Below, in pieces: positions 18,857 through 29,374 of a stretch of 64,000 nucleotides of DNA (position 1 is its first letter; each line of letters starts with the position of its first letter). The position numbers and the translations under genes are program-made. Source of the stretch: Candidatus Thiodiazotropha sp. (ex Myrtea sp. 'scaly one' KF741663) (lineage in GTDB: Bacteria > Pseudomonadota > Gammaproteobacteria > Chromatiales > Chromatiaceae). The notes beneath the pieces are model-generated. The model saw only the letters and a program-made list of their open reading frames with translations, had not been told where the DNA came from and searched no databases. The stretch is taken from assembly GCA_025655555.1 (NCBI GenBank), contig JAHXIQ010000003.1, positions 530,139-594,138 of the forward strand, in the 5' to 3' direction.

Positions 18857-21800
18857 TCAATTAAGGATGAGGTAGTTGATTGCCACCATAACTGCCACAT
18901 TGAAGTTAGGATTAGTCCCTAGAGCCACTTCCTCTCCATCTGACACTCCATCGCCATCCGTATCTGCTAGGTTTGGATTTGTATTGTGAATATATTCTTC
19001 ATAATTTGACAAACCATCATCATCGATATCTAGATCTGAGTCATATACTTTCGCATCCAGACCATATCGAACTTCATATTCATCGGGTATATTATCTACG
19101 TCTGTATCACTATTTTTTGGATTCAACCCTAGAGTTATTTCTCTTATATTAGTCAGGCCATCACCATCTAAATCGAGTACAGCATCACTAGAATCATTCA
19201 CATTTAATCCGTAGCGGGCTTCTATACAGTCGATTAGTCCATCACCATCAAGATCGGAATCAACACACTCCTGATTTTTGGCCATGAGCTGATCACCCAA
19301 GTAATAGTATTCTGTAATTTTTCCAGTGCTTAGATTATTTTCATATAAGAGGTGCCCATTGTTCGAGTAAATGGAATGCAAGTGCTGAGTAGACTGAATG
19401 TCAAATCTATTGCCATTCCCATCATAGTCGTATTGAATTCCTTTACTTGCTACAGATACCAACTGATTAATTGAATTATATGCAAAGCTGTCTATACCGT
19501 TAGACACCATATTACCTTTTGGATCATTAGTGGCATCATAGTAAGTAGTACCATTGTCTTTTACATTATCCAAAAGATTTGAAGCGATATCATATTCATA
19601 TGATAAATTTTTTCCGCCAATATTTTTGGTTTTTATATTCCCGTTAGGTTCATAGGTTAAAACTAGATTTCCGTTTACATGCGTGAGTCTATCCACACCA
19701 TCATAAAGGAACGACTGGGTATTCAATGAATTTCTATTATCGATAATATCAGTAACATTATTTTGATAATCATATAAATATTTTTTGCTGGTCAACAATA
19801 ATACATGCGGTGAATTTACATTGATATTTTGCAAGCGCTGGGATGTATCTTGTGTGTAATCCGCTATAACTCCATTTGCAAATTTAACTTTATCAACTTG
19901 TCCATTTGGAAAATAATCAACATCTGAAATAAATGGGGTTACAGTTTCCGGCTGACCCAGATCATTTGGGTTGTAGTTAACAATTGATCCACTGGGATAG
20001 GTTAAATCTATCAAATGATCTTTACTGTTGTAGGATCTGTAAAAAAAATACACTTCATTCATAGGATCATTGATATTAGTATCAAACTGCTCGAGCTCTA
20101 AATTACTGTTATCATCATATTCATAAAGCCACTCCGTGGAACCTTTTGTTACCGTTTTTAACAACCCATCTTCGTAGTATTCATAGTCAATATCATCAGT
20201 ACCGGCTGGATGATCAATAAAATCCAATCGATTTAAGCCATCATACTCATACCAGATAAATGGATAACTAAGATGACGCTTAGAAAGCATATTTCCAGCA
20301 TCGTCGAAATCAAAATCAGTCGTCCCTGATTCAGGATTGATTATATAATCCAGCAGTTGACGAGTATCATAATGATACTCTCTCGTTAATGTTCCTTGCG
20401 TAACACTTGTTATCTTTCCGACCAGATCACGATCAATAGACAAGCTAACTCCTTCTTCTGCATCTATCGTTATGAGATGCTGTTCATTCGGATCGCCATA
20501 TGATTGATAGCCAAGTGTCTTTACATTTCCATTTGTATCAGTGACTTCTGTAATGTTGCCTACCAAGTATTTGTAGGATGTATGCTCGTTATTTGAAGTT
20601 GGAGGGTATGCTTTGACTATTCTACCTAAAGCATCATATATATATTCTTCTGCTTCAGAAGAGTTAGGCAGGTATTTTTTACTCAATCTCCCTGACTTAT
20701 CATATTCCGATCGCCTTATAATTCCTTCCTCATCTTCTAAAACAGTTCGTCCAAATCCATCATATGTAATTGTTTTATTGAAAGTGCCTTTGTCAATAGT
20801 CTGAGTATAACCAGTAGGTTGCATTGCATAATTAATAATAATTGGATCTGCCGAAACTATAGGTTTTGTAATCTTTGTTATCTTTCCAGTACCACTATAT
20901 TCGTAAGATGTAGTCTTTCCTGCAATGGTTACTGATTCTATTTCCCCATTATCAGTTATAACTTGTGTGACACTATGAGTTCCCTTCTTATTAATCGACT
21001 TATTGATAAGCTCCGGTTTACCTCTCTTATAATTTTTAAATTCTGTAATAACTCCATTTTGGTCAGTATATTCAAATAGATCGCCAGTCGAGTGATATGT
21101 ATACTCCTCTGTCGTGCCAAATGTATTTTTTACTTTCATATCTCCTGTTATCGGATCTAATGTTCTATAGACTGAACCAATACCTGATGTAGTCTCATTT
21201 TCTACAAATCCAATAATCCAGTTTGCAGGGTTATTGTAATACGTAATATCTGTAACCCTAGATTTGGTACCATTAGCTTCTTCAATATGCTTTGGATTAC
21301 CGTAGTCGTCATAATCACTATAGTTAGTGATGTAGTCTGTTCCATTTCTATTAACAGTCCTGTTACTTAATACTTTTTTGTAATTTTTTGAAACAGGACT
21401 GTACCTAGCTTGTGTTTCCCCCACCTTTAGCAGTGGAGTCCACGTATATATTACTGATTGTAATTGTTTTAGATTATTATTGTTTATTTCTGATGCACTA
21501 TTTATTTGCGACAGATCCTGGTCTGTGTCAAATGATTTTGATGATAGCATTGCACCCATCTTCCAATCATTTGGATTGTGAAAAACAAATTCCTCTAAAC
21601 CCTTATATGACGCAACTCTTGTTCGATTATTACCGTTTGTATCTTTATCATAGAAGTAAGAGATCTTACTAGTAGTCACATTTGGGCCACTTTGTGACTT
21701 GGCACTTAACACACTAATATTTTTAGAATTCTCTCTACCTCCAAAATAATCTGCTCGCAACCAATTAAACTTGTATGTAGTGATCCCTCCATATGGACTA

Positions 21801-22978
21801 GTCACTATATATGTATAAGGGTTGCTAGTTGTATCAAATGAATATTTCCAGGAGGTACCATCGGGCATCACAACTTCACTTAGACTCGACCTATACCCCT
21901 CATAATAATACTGCAGTGTTTTATCATTAGCCTGTATGTTATCAAGACTATTATTTACGTAGTTCAATGTTACAAGTTGATTCTCACTACTTGTTATCGT
22001 TTTTAAAACCAACGAATTATGAGAACCCTGTATATATGAATAAGTGAGCGTATTACCGTGTTTATCCTCAACTTTTGACGGATAGTAGTGAATAGGTTTA
22101 TGTAAATTTTCTGCACTAACTATAGGAAAAATGCTAGATTGTCGCCAATTTTCAATATATCCAGTGCTTTGAATAAAGCTTTTATCAAATGTGTACTTTT
22201 TTCCATCTGGTGAAAAAACAAGAAACCCCGCATTATTAACCCCATCCTTTGCAATACATTGTACCTTCCAGTTATCTGTAGTTACGTATGCGTAATTTGA
22301 ATACACAGTATTTTGTTCAGGTTTAAGAAGATCACGTAAATTATGGCCCGGTATACTCATTGTCAGTCCATAGAATGGTCGTTTTATATATTGTGGTCGA
22401 GGTGTGTAATCCTGATATATTGTAAAATAATACTGGCCCCACCGATCATCCCATTTAGATATTCTCTCTCTAATTTCTAACTGCTCTCCGGGAACTGTAG
22501 TGCGATCTATGCCATCTATATAAGCAGACGAAAGACCTTCATATTGATTCCAAAATCCTTGTGGCAATGAAACATAAGCAGTAAGTTCTTTTGATCCATA
22601 TTGCACGAGAACAGAAGAATAATATGGATTTGCACAAAAATCATTTCTGCCACTGTTACCATAAATATATGGTAATTCAATCTCCCATCCACCCACTGAA
22701 CGAATCCCATCATAATTAGGGTCTTTATTCTTTCCCCCTGCCCTACGGATCTCTATATCCATTCCTCCATTGCCAGGAATATTTAGATCAACCACACTAA
22801 AATAAACTCCGCCAGTTCTTAAGTCGATATTCTCCCATGAGTCACCACCAATAGCATCAGCAGATAGTGCTTCGCCAGGATCTGTTGAGGTATCCGTGTC
22901 TATGTCCGCACTCAATAATATTGAACTCTTAGAGATAGAAACAATTAATATTATTAACAATGAAATGTACTTAACCAT
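18857..22978 (-). CDS. Large Rhs/YD-repeat exported shell protein (Rhs 1, large ORF)
   Basis: Signal peptide, many YDxxGRxxx/YDxxNRL repeats, C-terminal D-rich DGDGLxDxxE thrombospondin type 3-like repeats (~18857-19270), hydrophobic tail NYLILN. Confidence 0.88.
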   Translation of the reverse strand: MVKYISLLIILIVSISKSSILLSADIDTDTSTDPGEALSADAIGGDSWENIDLRTGGVYFSVVDLNIPGNGGMDIEIRRAGGKNKDPNYDGIRSVGGWEIELPYIYGNSGRNDFCANPYYSSVLVQYGSKELTAYVSLPQGFWNQYEGLSSAYIDGIDRTTVPGEQLEIRERISKWDDRWGQYYFTIYQDYTPRPQYIKRPFYGLTMSIPGHNLRDLLKPEQNTVYSNYAYVTTDNWKVQCIAKDGVNNAGFLVFSPDGKKYTFDKSFIQSTGYIENWRQSSIFPIVSAENLHKPIHYYPSKVEDKHGNTLTYSYIQGSHNSLVLKTITSSENQLVTLNYVNNSLDNIQANDKTLQYYYEGYRSSLSEVVMPDGTSWKYSFDTTSNPYTYIVTSPYGGITTYKFNWLRADYFGGRENSKNISVLSAKSQSGPNVTTSKISYFYDKDTNGNNRTRVASYKGLEEFVFHNPNDWKMGAMLSSKSFDTDQDLSQINSASEINNNNLKQLQSVIYTWTPLLKVGETQARYSPVSKNYKKVLSNRTVNRNGTDYITNYSDYDDYGNPKHIEEANGTKSRVTDITYYNNPANWIIGFVENETTSGIGSVYRTLDPITGDMKVKNTFGTTEEYTYHSTGDLFEYTDQNGVITEFKNYKRGKPELINKSINKKGTHSVTQVITDNGEIESVTIAGKTTSYEYSGTGKITKITKPIVSADPIIINYAMQPTGYTQTIDKGTFNKTITYDGFGRTVLEDEEGIIRRSEYDKSGRLSKKYLPNSSEAEEYIYDALGRIVKAYPPTSNNEHTSYKYLVGNITEVTDTNGNVKTLGYQSYGDPNEQHLITIDAEEGVSLSIDRDLVGKITSVTQGTLTREYHYDTRQLLDYIINPESGTTDFDFDDAGNMLSKRHLSYPFIWYEYDGLNRLDFIDHPAGTDDIDYEYYEDGLLKTVTKGSTEWLYEYDDNSNLELEQFDTNINDPMNEVYFFYRSYNSKDHLIDLTYPSGSIVNYNPNDLGQPETVTPFISDVDYFPNGQVDKVKFANGVIADYTQDTSQRLQNINVNSPHVLLLTSKKYLYDYQNNVTDIIDNRNSLNTQSFLYDGVDRLTHVNGNLVLTYEPNGNIKTKNIGGKNLSYEYDIASNLLDNVKDNGTTYYDATNDPKGNMVSNGIDSFAYNSINQLVSVASKGIQYDYDGNGNRFDIQSTQHLHSIYSNNGHLLYENNLSTGKITEYYYLGDQLMAKNQECVDSDLDGDGLIDCIEARYGLNVNDSSDAVLDLDGDGLTNIREITLGLNPKNSDTDVDNIPDEYEVRYGLDAKVYDSDLDIDDDGLSNYEEYIHNTNPNLADTDGDGVSDGEEVALGTNPNFNVAVMVAINYLILN

Positions 22979-23312
22979 TTTTCATTCCTGAAGTTCTATT
23001 TTTAAAAATAGTTTATAAATTAGAGATACATACTAGCTACATTAATGCATCAAATACCATCTATTCCAAAACAGCTATCGCAGTTACATTCATCCTGTTA
23101 GCAGGACATGCTACGACTCTAAATATGACCGTGATTTCGCATGAAAGACAGATAACGCCATGGTCAATATTTCATTGTACATACTGCTTGTGTTTGGATT
23201 GACGTAGTAGGTGTCCATTGTACATCCCTCAACCAAATCTGCTGACTGCGTCTTAATGTAAAGACCTTCGCCACCCCGTACCGGCTGAGGTGCGACATTT
23301 GTGGCATATAGT

Positions 23313-23373
23313 CATAAACGTGTACAGCGGAAAAATGTTCATAGATGCCGCTTATTGCGCTCGCTTGTTATGT
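23313..23373 (-). other. attC-like cassette recombination site
   Basis: Minus-strand reading: ACATAAC-AAGCGAGCGCAATAAGCGG...CCGCTGTACAC-GTTTATGA; R''/R' core sites flank an imperfect inverted repeat. Confidence 0.5.
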
Positions 23374-23693
23374 TACCTAATTCTCATATGCGTTGCCTTG
23401 GCTATACTGTCATACAAACATTCTGGGTTATTTTCATCGTATACAACATTAACCTCTTTGCCACCCATAAATGCTGCAAGTGCCATTGAGTACATATCCT
23501 TTGCATCGGGATCATCAGTTGGCCACCAATATTTTCCACTACTATTACATACTGCATCTGGGATTGTTGTGTACATTATGTGTACACCGTTGTGTGACAT
23601 GACTTGAGTAATTGCACCCCAGCCTTGCGCCCATCCTGCGGTACCGGCACATGGAAATAATATTAAGAATGACAATAAAAGTTTTTTTATTAG
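23373..23693 (-). CDS. Small secreted cassette-family protein; ancestral ATG replaced by ATA
   Basis: Strongly similar to 41607..41924 (GWxQGWGxxTQVxSHNGxHIxYTTIPDAxCNSxGKxWWPxDDxDAKDMYSMALAAFMGGKEV). The paralog's ATGAAAAAACTT aligns with ATAAAAAAACTT here. Confidence 0.65.
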   Translation of the reverse strand, partial: LIKKLLLSFLILFPCAGTAGWAQGWGAITQVMSHNGVHIMYTTIPDAVCNSSGKYWWPTDDPDAKDMYSMALAAFMGGKEVNVVYDENNPECLYDSIAKATHMRIR

Positions 23694-23719
23694 TTTGTTA
23701 TCTCCTTATTAAAACCTAA

Positions 23720-23785
23720 ACTTAACATTTGAGTTACCCAGGAGGCGCATTTTTTGCGTCGGTCTGGTTTTACAATATGTTATGA
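23720..23785 (-). other. attC-like cassette recombination site
   Basis: Minus-strand reading: TCATAAC-ATATTGTAAAACCAGACC...GGGTAACTCAAATGTTAAGT; AACATaTTG..CCAG pairs with CTGG..CAAATGTT. Confidence 0.6.
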
Positions 23786-24112
23786 TTAGTTTGTCACTAC
23801 TTTTACTGACATCAGCTTCATATAATTATTGACACCGCAGCCATCAATATACAAAAGCACATTCGACTTGGCATGCAGTGCAGATAAAAGCATAGAAGTT
23901 AATGTGTTAAATTGATGATGATTGTCCTCCAGAATAATTCGTCTATCAGTTACACTACAATTCTCAGCATATAGACTTTTATCGGTAGCTATATATAAGT
24001 GAGAACCACTCCAACCGTTCGCCAGACTATTTATTTTTTGTTCACCTAGTTGAGTTCCAGCATAAACTGATTGGGTTAGCGCGATCGCTAAAAGTATAAA
24101 TGTATATTTCAT
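23786..24112 (-). CDS. Small secreted cassette-family protein
   Basis: Signal peptide MKYTFILLAIALTQSVYA; SMLLSALHAKSNVLLYIDGC motif. Confidence 0.7.
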   Translation of the reverse strand: MKYTFILLAIALTQSVYAGTQLGEQKINSLANGWSGSHLYIATDKSLYAENCSVTDRRIILEDNHHQFNTLTSMLLSALHAKSNVLLYIDGCGVNNYMKLMSVKVVTN

Positions 24113-24187
24113 AAATTATCCTCTGTAAATAAAATGTGTCCATAACGCTGCATACAGCGACTTGTCCGTTGATATGCTTGGTTAGAA

Positions 24188-24526
24188 CTAGTAATTAACA
24201 TCTATACGATAGATCATTGGATAACCTAAAGCACCTAATTCGCAACCACTGATACCAAACCCCACCATTTTATTGGCAGTAGCAGCTGCAATAGCTGCAG
24301 AATACATCTCTTTTGTTTCTCCAGTTGACAAATCTAAAATAACTGCCCCTTGATTTGTACTTGAGCATCCTTGTGTATTTACAAAATCCGGAGAAAAGTA
24401 AATTGTTGCAAAATTTTGATAAGTTTTTATTATTTGAATATGTCTATCTATAGGAACTTGGTCATTACTGCCATAACAATGCGATGCAGCCAAAGCAAAA
24501 AATAAGATACTCACAAGTTTTTTCAT
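24188..24526 (-). CDS. Small secreted cassette-family protein
   Basis: MKKLVSILFFALAASHCYG signal peptide; KEMYSAAIAAATANKMVGFGISGC. Confidence 0.72.
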   Translation of the reverse strand: MKKLVSILFFALAASHCYGSNDQVPIDRHIQIIKTYQNFATIYFSPDFVNTQGCSSTNQGAVILDLSTGETKEMYSAAIAAATANKMVGFGISGCELGALGYPMIYRIDVNY

Positions 24527-24543
24527 AAATTGTCTCCTTCTAG

Positions 24544-24649
24544 TTATAACGTCACAAATAAACCGACCATTGGAGTGGCGCGAGGACTCTGGCATCCGCC
24601 ACAGCCACAACGCCGCGGAAATGGGTCGGATTAATTTGTTTTGTTAGAT
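24544..24649 (-). other. attC-like cassette recombination site (well formed)
   Basis: Minus-strand reading: ATCTAAC-AAAACAAATTAATCCGACCCATT ... AATGGTCGGTTTATTTGTGAC-GTTATAAC; arms pair except for a few unpaired bases, a hallmark of attC. Confidence 0.8.
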
Positions 24650-24655
24650 TTGTAG

Positions 24656-24991
24656 CTAATACATATGTATAAACTCAATAGTACATCTATCGTTCACTCC
24701 ATATACCCTAACATTTTTAGCTGCAATAAATGCAGACATCAACGTACTATATACTGCGTTGGCATTAGCTATCTTTGTTGCCTCAGTCAAACCTTGTGGC
24801 ACCCATCGCATCCAGGCCCCTGCCGCACATGATCCAATGGCTTTATCGATTTTAAACGACACATCATTAGGCATATAACCAGGCTAAACAAGAACCACTT
24901 TTGCCCCATCAACCTGCCATTCGTATGCACTAGCCGTTGAGGCCCCCATAACCAGGGATCCAGCAATCAATGGAAAAACTATTTTTCTCAT
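24656..24991 (-). pseudogene. Small secreted cassette-family protein interrupted by an in-frame TAG
   Basis: MRKIVFPLIAGSLVMGASTASAYEWQVDGAKVVLV*PGYMPNDVSFKIDKAIGSCAAGAW...NAVYSTLMSAFIAAKNVRVYGVNDRC; reading frame is maintained across the stop. Confidence 0.7.
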
Positions 24992-25029
24992 AATACCCTT
25001 TCTTTAATGATTAAAATGATCTAGTTGTA

Positions 25030-25143
25030 GTAGGTTGCATCAAAGATACCATGTTTACGGCACAGATTAGAAACCTTCACCCCGGCATCTGCCTCTTTAA
25101 GGATCCCCACTATCTGGGTTTCTGTGAATCGTGACTTCTTCAT
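25030..25143 (-). mobile_element. IS3-family OrfA fragment
   Basis: MKKSRFTETQIVGILKEADAGVKVSNLCRKHGIFDATY, the N-terminal HTH of IS3 OrfA. Confidence 0.85.
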
Positions 25144-25385
25144 AAGTGCCTCCTGGGCTTAGTTTGCCAGAAAACTCTGATTTTGAACTGTCCACATTCT
25201 GGGGAAGCTTACGGTATCTACAATCTTATACAATTTAGTGGCAGATGTTGTTTTTCCACATTGCGCTGGATTTTCTATAAATGAGTTTTCAAGCTGAATG
25301 CCATGGTAAGGGATCAAGTTGCTTGGGCTTATTGATCATCTATCAGGGATAGGGTTGACACCACAGTCGCTTGTTAGGCGCCGCA

Positions 25386-25709
25386 CTAGTACTTACCCTT
25401 AGCCACGAACTTCGAGATGTGGCCATATTGCGGCTTACTCCTGATTTCATTCCAATACTCCTCCCTGACATCTTCATCGATTTCGACTTCGGTGTTGTAC
25501 AACGCATCCATTCCATCCCTTCGGCAACCTGAGATCCAATAGTACTCCCCGGTTTCGACATCGAAGAAGTTCGCTTTGTATCCGACACCGCTAAGAGTTT
25601 CGAATGTTCTTCCCTGGTAGTGGACCGACTTACCGGACTTGGAATAGCGCACGCGTCCGATACGAGCAGGTCCGATAATTCCTTCGCCCTTGTACTCGAT
25701 GTACATGAT
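25386..25709 (-). CDS. Hypothetical integron-cassette-type protein
   Basis: MYIEYKGEGIIGPARIGRVRYSKSGKSVHYQGRTFETLSGVGYKANFFDVETGEYYWISGC; flanked by GTTAGGC (25371) and an attC (25738). Confidence 0.7.
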   Translation of the reverse strand: MMYIEYKGEGIIGPARIGRVRYSKSGKSVHYQGRTFETLSGVGYKANFFDVETGEYYWISGCRRDGMDALYNTEVEIDEDVREEYWNEIRSKPQYGHISKFVAKGKY

Positions 25710-25737
25710 TCGTTCCTTTTGCCTCATTTCCTTTTAC

Positions 25738-25826
25738 GCCTAACGCCAAACATAAGGGGCGGCTCACCGCGTTGCGGTGGGGCGTTCCAGTGAGCTGTAG
25801 GCGAACGACATGATGCGATTATTAGC
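25738..25826 (-). other. attC-like cassette recombination site (well formed)
   Basis: Minus-strand reading: GCTAATAATCGCATCATGTCGTTCGCC...CACCGCaacGCGGTG...GGC-GTTAGGC; ~89 bp between the stop of one ORF and the start of the next. Confidence 0.75.
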
Positions 25827-26159
25827 TTATTGCGACTTCACAATAACACCAGTAATTTTCGAGTGCTTATTGTTGTAGCATTGGTCTACTAGAATTTCGA
25901 CTGATTTGTCAGCCATCATTGCTGCGAGTGCAAGGCTAATCATTTTGTCACTACCTAGAGTGCTGGAGTTTAAATATCTATTACCATTTAAAGAAGCACC
26001 ACTACACTCAGGATTCGATGTGTCAGCTGTCGTTATAAAGCCTGCATCACTGTTATACCATCGAACATCCACTATTTTTGTATCCTTTATCCAAGTTCCA
26101 GAATAAGCAAGGGTGCTTGCCATTAATAATAACAGGGCTAAAGTTATTTGCATTTTCAT
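25827..26159 (-). CDS. Small secreted cassette-family protein
   Basis: Signal peptide MKMQITLALLLLMASTLAYS; DKMISLALAAMMADKSVEILVDQC; clear paralog of 42055..42387. Confidence 0.78.
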   Translation of the reverse strand: MKMQITLALLLLMASTLAYSGTWIKDTKIVDVRWYNSDAGFITTADTSNPECSGASLNGNRYLNSSTLGSDKMISLALAAMMADKSVEILVDQCYNNKHSKITGVIVKSQ

Positions 26160-26473
26160 ACTCTGTACTCTCCATTGTTGTAAAGCTAACAGTTACGTTA
26201 ACGAGACCCCCTGTCTCGTTACTATTTTTTATGTGTTAATTGCAAGTTCTGGATAACTTTCATGTTCATGCCTCAAAAATACAATATGTTGTAGATGAGG
26301 GATTTGGTTTATGGGCTCGTTTACCGTATTTCTAAACCTCACTACCACATACTCTTCTTCTATTTTTGTGGGTTCATGGTAATCAGCTATGACTTCTGCC
26401 GCAGCTTCTGATAGAACTTCCCATTGCGATTCTTTCGCAATGTCAGAGCCAAATATACCAGGTACGTAGGTGA

Positions 26474-26760
26474 TCAGGTATCCTTTTGCCCAGCGTATGC
26501 GGAATCACCCCATACACGCGTCTCATCATCATGCAGCAGTTCTTCCATAATCCGTGAGTCATGGACATTGGCGGGTGTCACTGCAATGGAGTGAATCAGT
26601 TTGGCTCTGCTGTCCACGCCAATATGAGCCATCATGCAAAAGTACCACTGGTTGCCTTTGCGGGTTTGACCCATCTTCGGACCCTGGTTTTTCCTCGAGG
26701 AACTCGCTGCATTGATGATCGTGGCATCAACAATTGTTCCTCAATTAACTTTCATGTCAT
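26474..26760 (-). mobile_element. IS5-family transposase remnant
   Basis: GTIVDATIINAASSSRKNQGPKMGQTRKGNQWYFCMMAHIGVDSRAKLIHSIAVTPANVHDS in broken frames. Confidence 0.85.
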
Positions 26761-26764
26761 TTTC

Positions 26765-26950
26765 CGCCAGATACAGATTGTTTTTAGATCATCAATACCG
26801 CCGAACTTCCTGCCCCTGATCAGCTCTCCTTTAAGACTGTGATAAACGATTATAGCTTCTTCTCATGCCATGTCTTTGTGTACCGCATAGGTCATGAACT
26901 CTATCCCGCGATCAGTGTGAAAGATCAAGTCGGCTGATTCCCAGACACGA
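26765..26950 (-). mobile_element. IS3-family OrfB remnant
   Basis: SADLIFHTDRGIEFMTYAVHKDMA*EEAIIVYHSLKGELIRGRKFGGIDDLKT. Confidence 0.75.
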
Positions 26951-26955
26951 GGTGT

Positions 26956-27747
26956 CTAATTTAATAACATTGCAAGAATTGGGACTAGCGTCACGGCAGT
27001 ACGTATTCGAGAGTTATCACTCGTCACATGGTATTCCCAATCGATTTGAGAATTCTCATAATCTGATGCCACTAAATATTCTGCCGAGGTTGGTTCACGG
27101 CCTAAAATATTCATATAGAGTGATCTGGTAACATCCTGGCTATTATTTGAAAACAGATTTGAGTTATCTGCTGAGGTGTAAACCGGACATGATCCATTGA
27201 GTTGATTTCTTGCCAATTGTTCAGCATGAGTTGTAACCAGTCGTTGATTATTTTCGTAGTAAGATTCTCCAAGAGTGCGAACCGCGCCCTCATAAACTCC
27301 AACCGTATCCAAACAAACCGGGTAAAGAGGTAGCTCTATTATCCTCTCCGCTAGTTCTCTTGATACTTCTATCCAATCGAATATATCTACTTTGGTTATT
27401 TTATGGCATTCATAAGGTCCTAATAATGAAAAACAAGTTGCTAATTTTATGACGTCTTTTGTTCCTATTTTTCTCCAAGCTTCAAATTTCAAATATTTAT
27501 CTTCGCATGAAGAGAGCAAGTCATTACGAAAGCTGGTATCACAGTTATCCCGAGACCGGCCTATCGTTTGGTAGCATATATCGTGCGTATTACATGCGCC
27601 CTCAAAATCAGTCACAAAATTGATATCATCAATGCCGTAGTCTGTACATCCATCCGTGTATGGCTGATACGCCTCACATACAGGCTCAGCATTTACACTT
27701 TGCGCAAACATAAAAACCGTAAACATAAAGCCGATAGATAATTTCAT
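26956..27747 (-). CDS. Secreted phospholipase A2-like protein with hydrophobic C-terminal tail
   Basis: Signal peptide; DFEGACNTHDICYQTIGRSRDNCDTSFRNDLLSSC matches the prokaryotic PLA2 C-x-x-HD-x-CY motif; ends LVPILAMLLN. Confidence 0.7.
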   Translation of the reverse strand: MKLSIGFMFTVFMFAQSVNAEPVCEAYQPYTDGCTDYGIDDINFVTDFEGACNTHDICYQTIGRSRDNCDTSFRNDLLSSCEDKYLKFEAWRKIGTKDVIKLATCFSLLGPYECHKITKVDIFDWIEVSRELAERIIELPLYPVCLDTVGVYEGAVRTLGESYYENNQRLVTTHAEQLARNQLNGSCPVYTSADNSNLFSNNSQDVTRSLYMNILGREPTSAEYLVASDYENSQIDWEYHVTSDNSRIRTAVTLVPILAMLLN

Positions 27748-28360
27748 ATTTTTCCTTATGCTTATCATTTCATTCTTCTCTTAAAATATTTAATGTCATT
27801 TACTTATTTTATTAAATTGCTGTAATCGTACAGAGATTTGCATATTTTCTTGATTATGGTTTGAATGGCGTAGTTTATATCCTTACTTACGAGATAATCT
27901 GAATTTCGCCATCAATTTGACATCAATCAACTCAGAAATATTGTATTTAATTGTTCTCTGAGACGGTTTACACTTTTACATTGCCTCACCCAGTCGATTC
28001 AGGTAGACATAATAATCGTTATCGTCACAGAAAAAAATGAATGGTTATTGCTACTCTGAATAATAAAATGCCGCAATCCCGGACAGGTTACTCTTGGCTC
28101 CCTTGCCATGGAACACCTAATTATGCAAATCATGAACAGTAAGCTACCACATCTCTATTTCAACAACTCTGACCCTTTGGTTCTCTCTACGGACGATAAA
28201 AATATTATCTTCATACTCTATTAGGTATCAGACTTCTCCTGATATTAGCAACAATTACTCTGCTGCGTTATTAGTGAAACGAGTTTGTCGATGATTACGA
28301 CTTAACCATTTGTCTGATCATATTTTATTCCCTCCATCCCCTTTTCTACGTACGTGCTAA

Positions 28361-28687
28361 TTAATTCGCTTGTAGATATATTGATTGGAGTTCAGTGCCC
28401 CATCCATTACACCCAGTTGTTGTAAATGCTTCTAGTATTACCTTTTTAGACGCCACCAAAGCAGATAGAACAGCCGAATACATTTCCTTTCTCCCTACAG
28501 CATTATGACTAATTTTGAACACTGCCGTATCACAGAATGCTGTTGAATCAACATGGACAAAAACTGATCCATCCAAGTACGGCCTAACTTGTGTAACGTT
28601 TACAGCCACATCACTTTTTGGAGTTGCAAACGCTATTGCCGAAGGAAAGATCAATGCAAAACAAATAAATTTCAGAACAAATCTCAT
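28361..28687 (-). CDS. Small secreted cassette-family protein
   Basis: Signal peptide; GRKEMYSAVLSALVASKKVILEAFTTTGC. Confidence 0.75.
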   Translation of the reverse strand: MRFVLKFICFALIFPSAIAFATPKSDVAVNVTQVRPYLDGSVFVHVDSTAFCDTAVFKISHNAVGRKEMYSAVLSALVASKKVILEAFTTTGCNGWGTELQSIYLQAN

Positions 28688-28854
28688 TTATATCTCCTAA
28701 GTAATTATGTCCTTTTATCAATCTGGCAGTGAGTTACAACACTGTAGCTTGTTTACTGCTATTTACATATTAATTATTGATTAATAATGTTTAACAAAAG
28801 ACTCTACGATGAAAATTAGTGCATATTTCTCTAATCTTAATTGATTAACTACAG

Positions 28855-29373
28855 CTATACCGCTATTGGAACAATCCTCTTTTTAATTCCCCTCCGTCCC
28901 CTTTTCTCCTGGTCCCTTTTCACCTGATCCGTAACTTGAAGAATCACATGAAATGGTACTGGATCTCTGTCCCACTCTTCTCCTAATTTAACTGGCTTAC
29001 TCCATTCATATGCCACGTTATCCAATAGCTTGATCAATGCATCAAAATCTCTATTTGTGTTTTTTTCTAATATTTCCGATGCATTTTTTATAAAAATAAT
29101 ATACGTGTTAAGGTTTAGCCATTCCAAATCCGCCATACATTCATCTAATGCGTTAAAATTACGGCCAAAATAGTCAGGAAATTTTAAACCTATTGAAAAC
29201 TCAGTAAATAAACCATCAAAATCATGCATTTTATTTCCGTTTAACACAAAATAATTCTTTTTTACTTGCTCCCCATATTTTTTTTTAAGTTCAGAAAGCA
29301 CTATGTCATCATCCATATCTGTTTGAATTATCCAGGGCGGTTCAGGTACAAACAAAGAGTTAACATTAATCAT
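28855..29373 (-). CDS. Barstar-family immunity protein
   Basis: FPDYFGRNFNALDECMADLEWLN is the barstar signature; directly 3' of a barnase-like toxin. Confidence 0.88.
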   Translation of the reverse strand: MINVNSLFVPEPPWIIQTDMDDDIVLSELKKKYGEQVKKNYFVLNGNKMHDFDGLFTEFSIGLKFPDYFGRNFNALDECMADLEWLNLNTYIIFIKNASEILEKNTNRDFDALIKLLDNVAYEWSKPVKLGEEWDRDPVPFHVILQVTDQVKRDQEKRGRRGIKKRIVPIAV

Positions 29374-29374
29374 A

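Noticed and set aside
24140-24187. CCATAAC...GTTAGAA segment between two cassette ORFs
   Set aside because: Has suitable ends but only ~48 bp and weak arms; not listed as an attC.
24656-24991. In-frame TAG read as possible recoding (pyrrolysine or readthrough)
   Set aside because: Another family member has an in-frame TAA at a different place; simple pseudogenisation is more likely.
26200-26220. AACGAGAC-ccccct-like hairpin (AACGAGAC/GTCTCGTT)
   Set aside because: Perfect stem but no clear role; lies upstream of a minus-strand cassette ORF and could be a + strand terminator or a degenerate attC arm.
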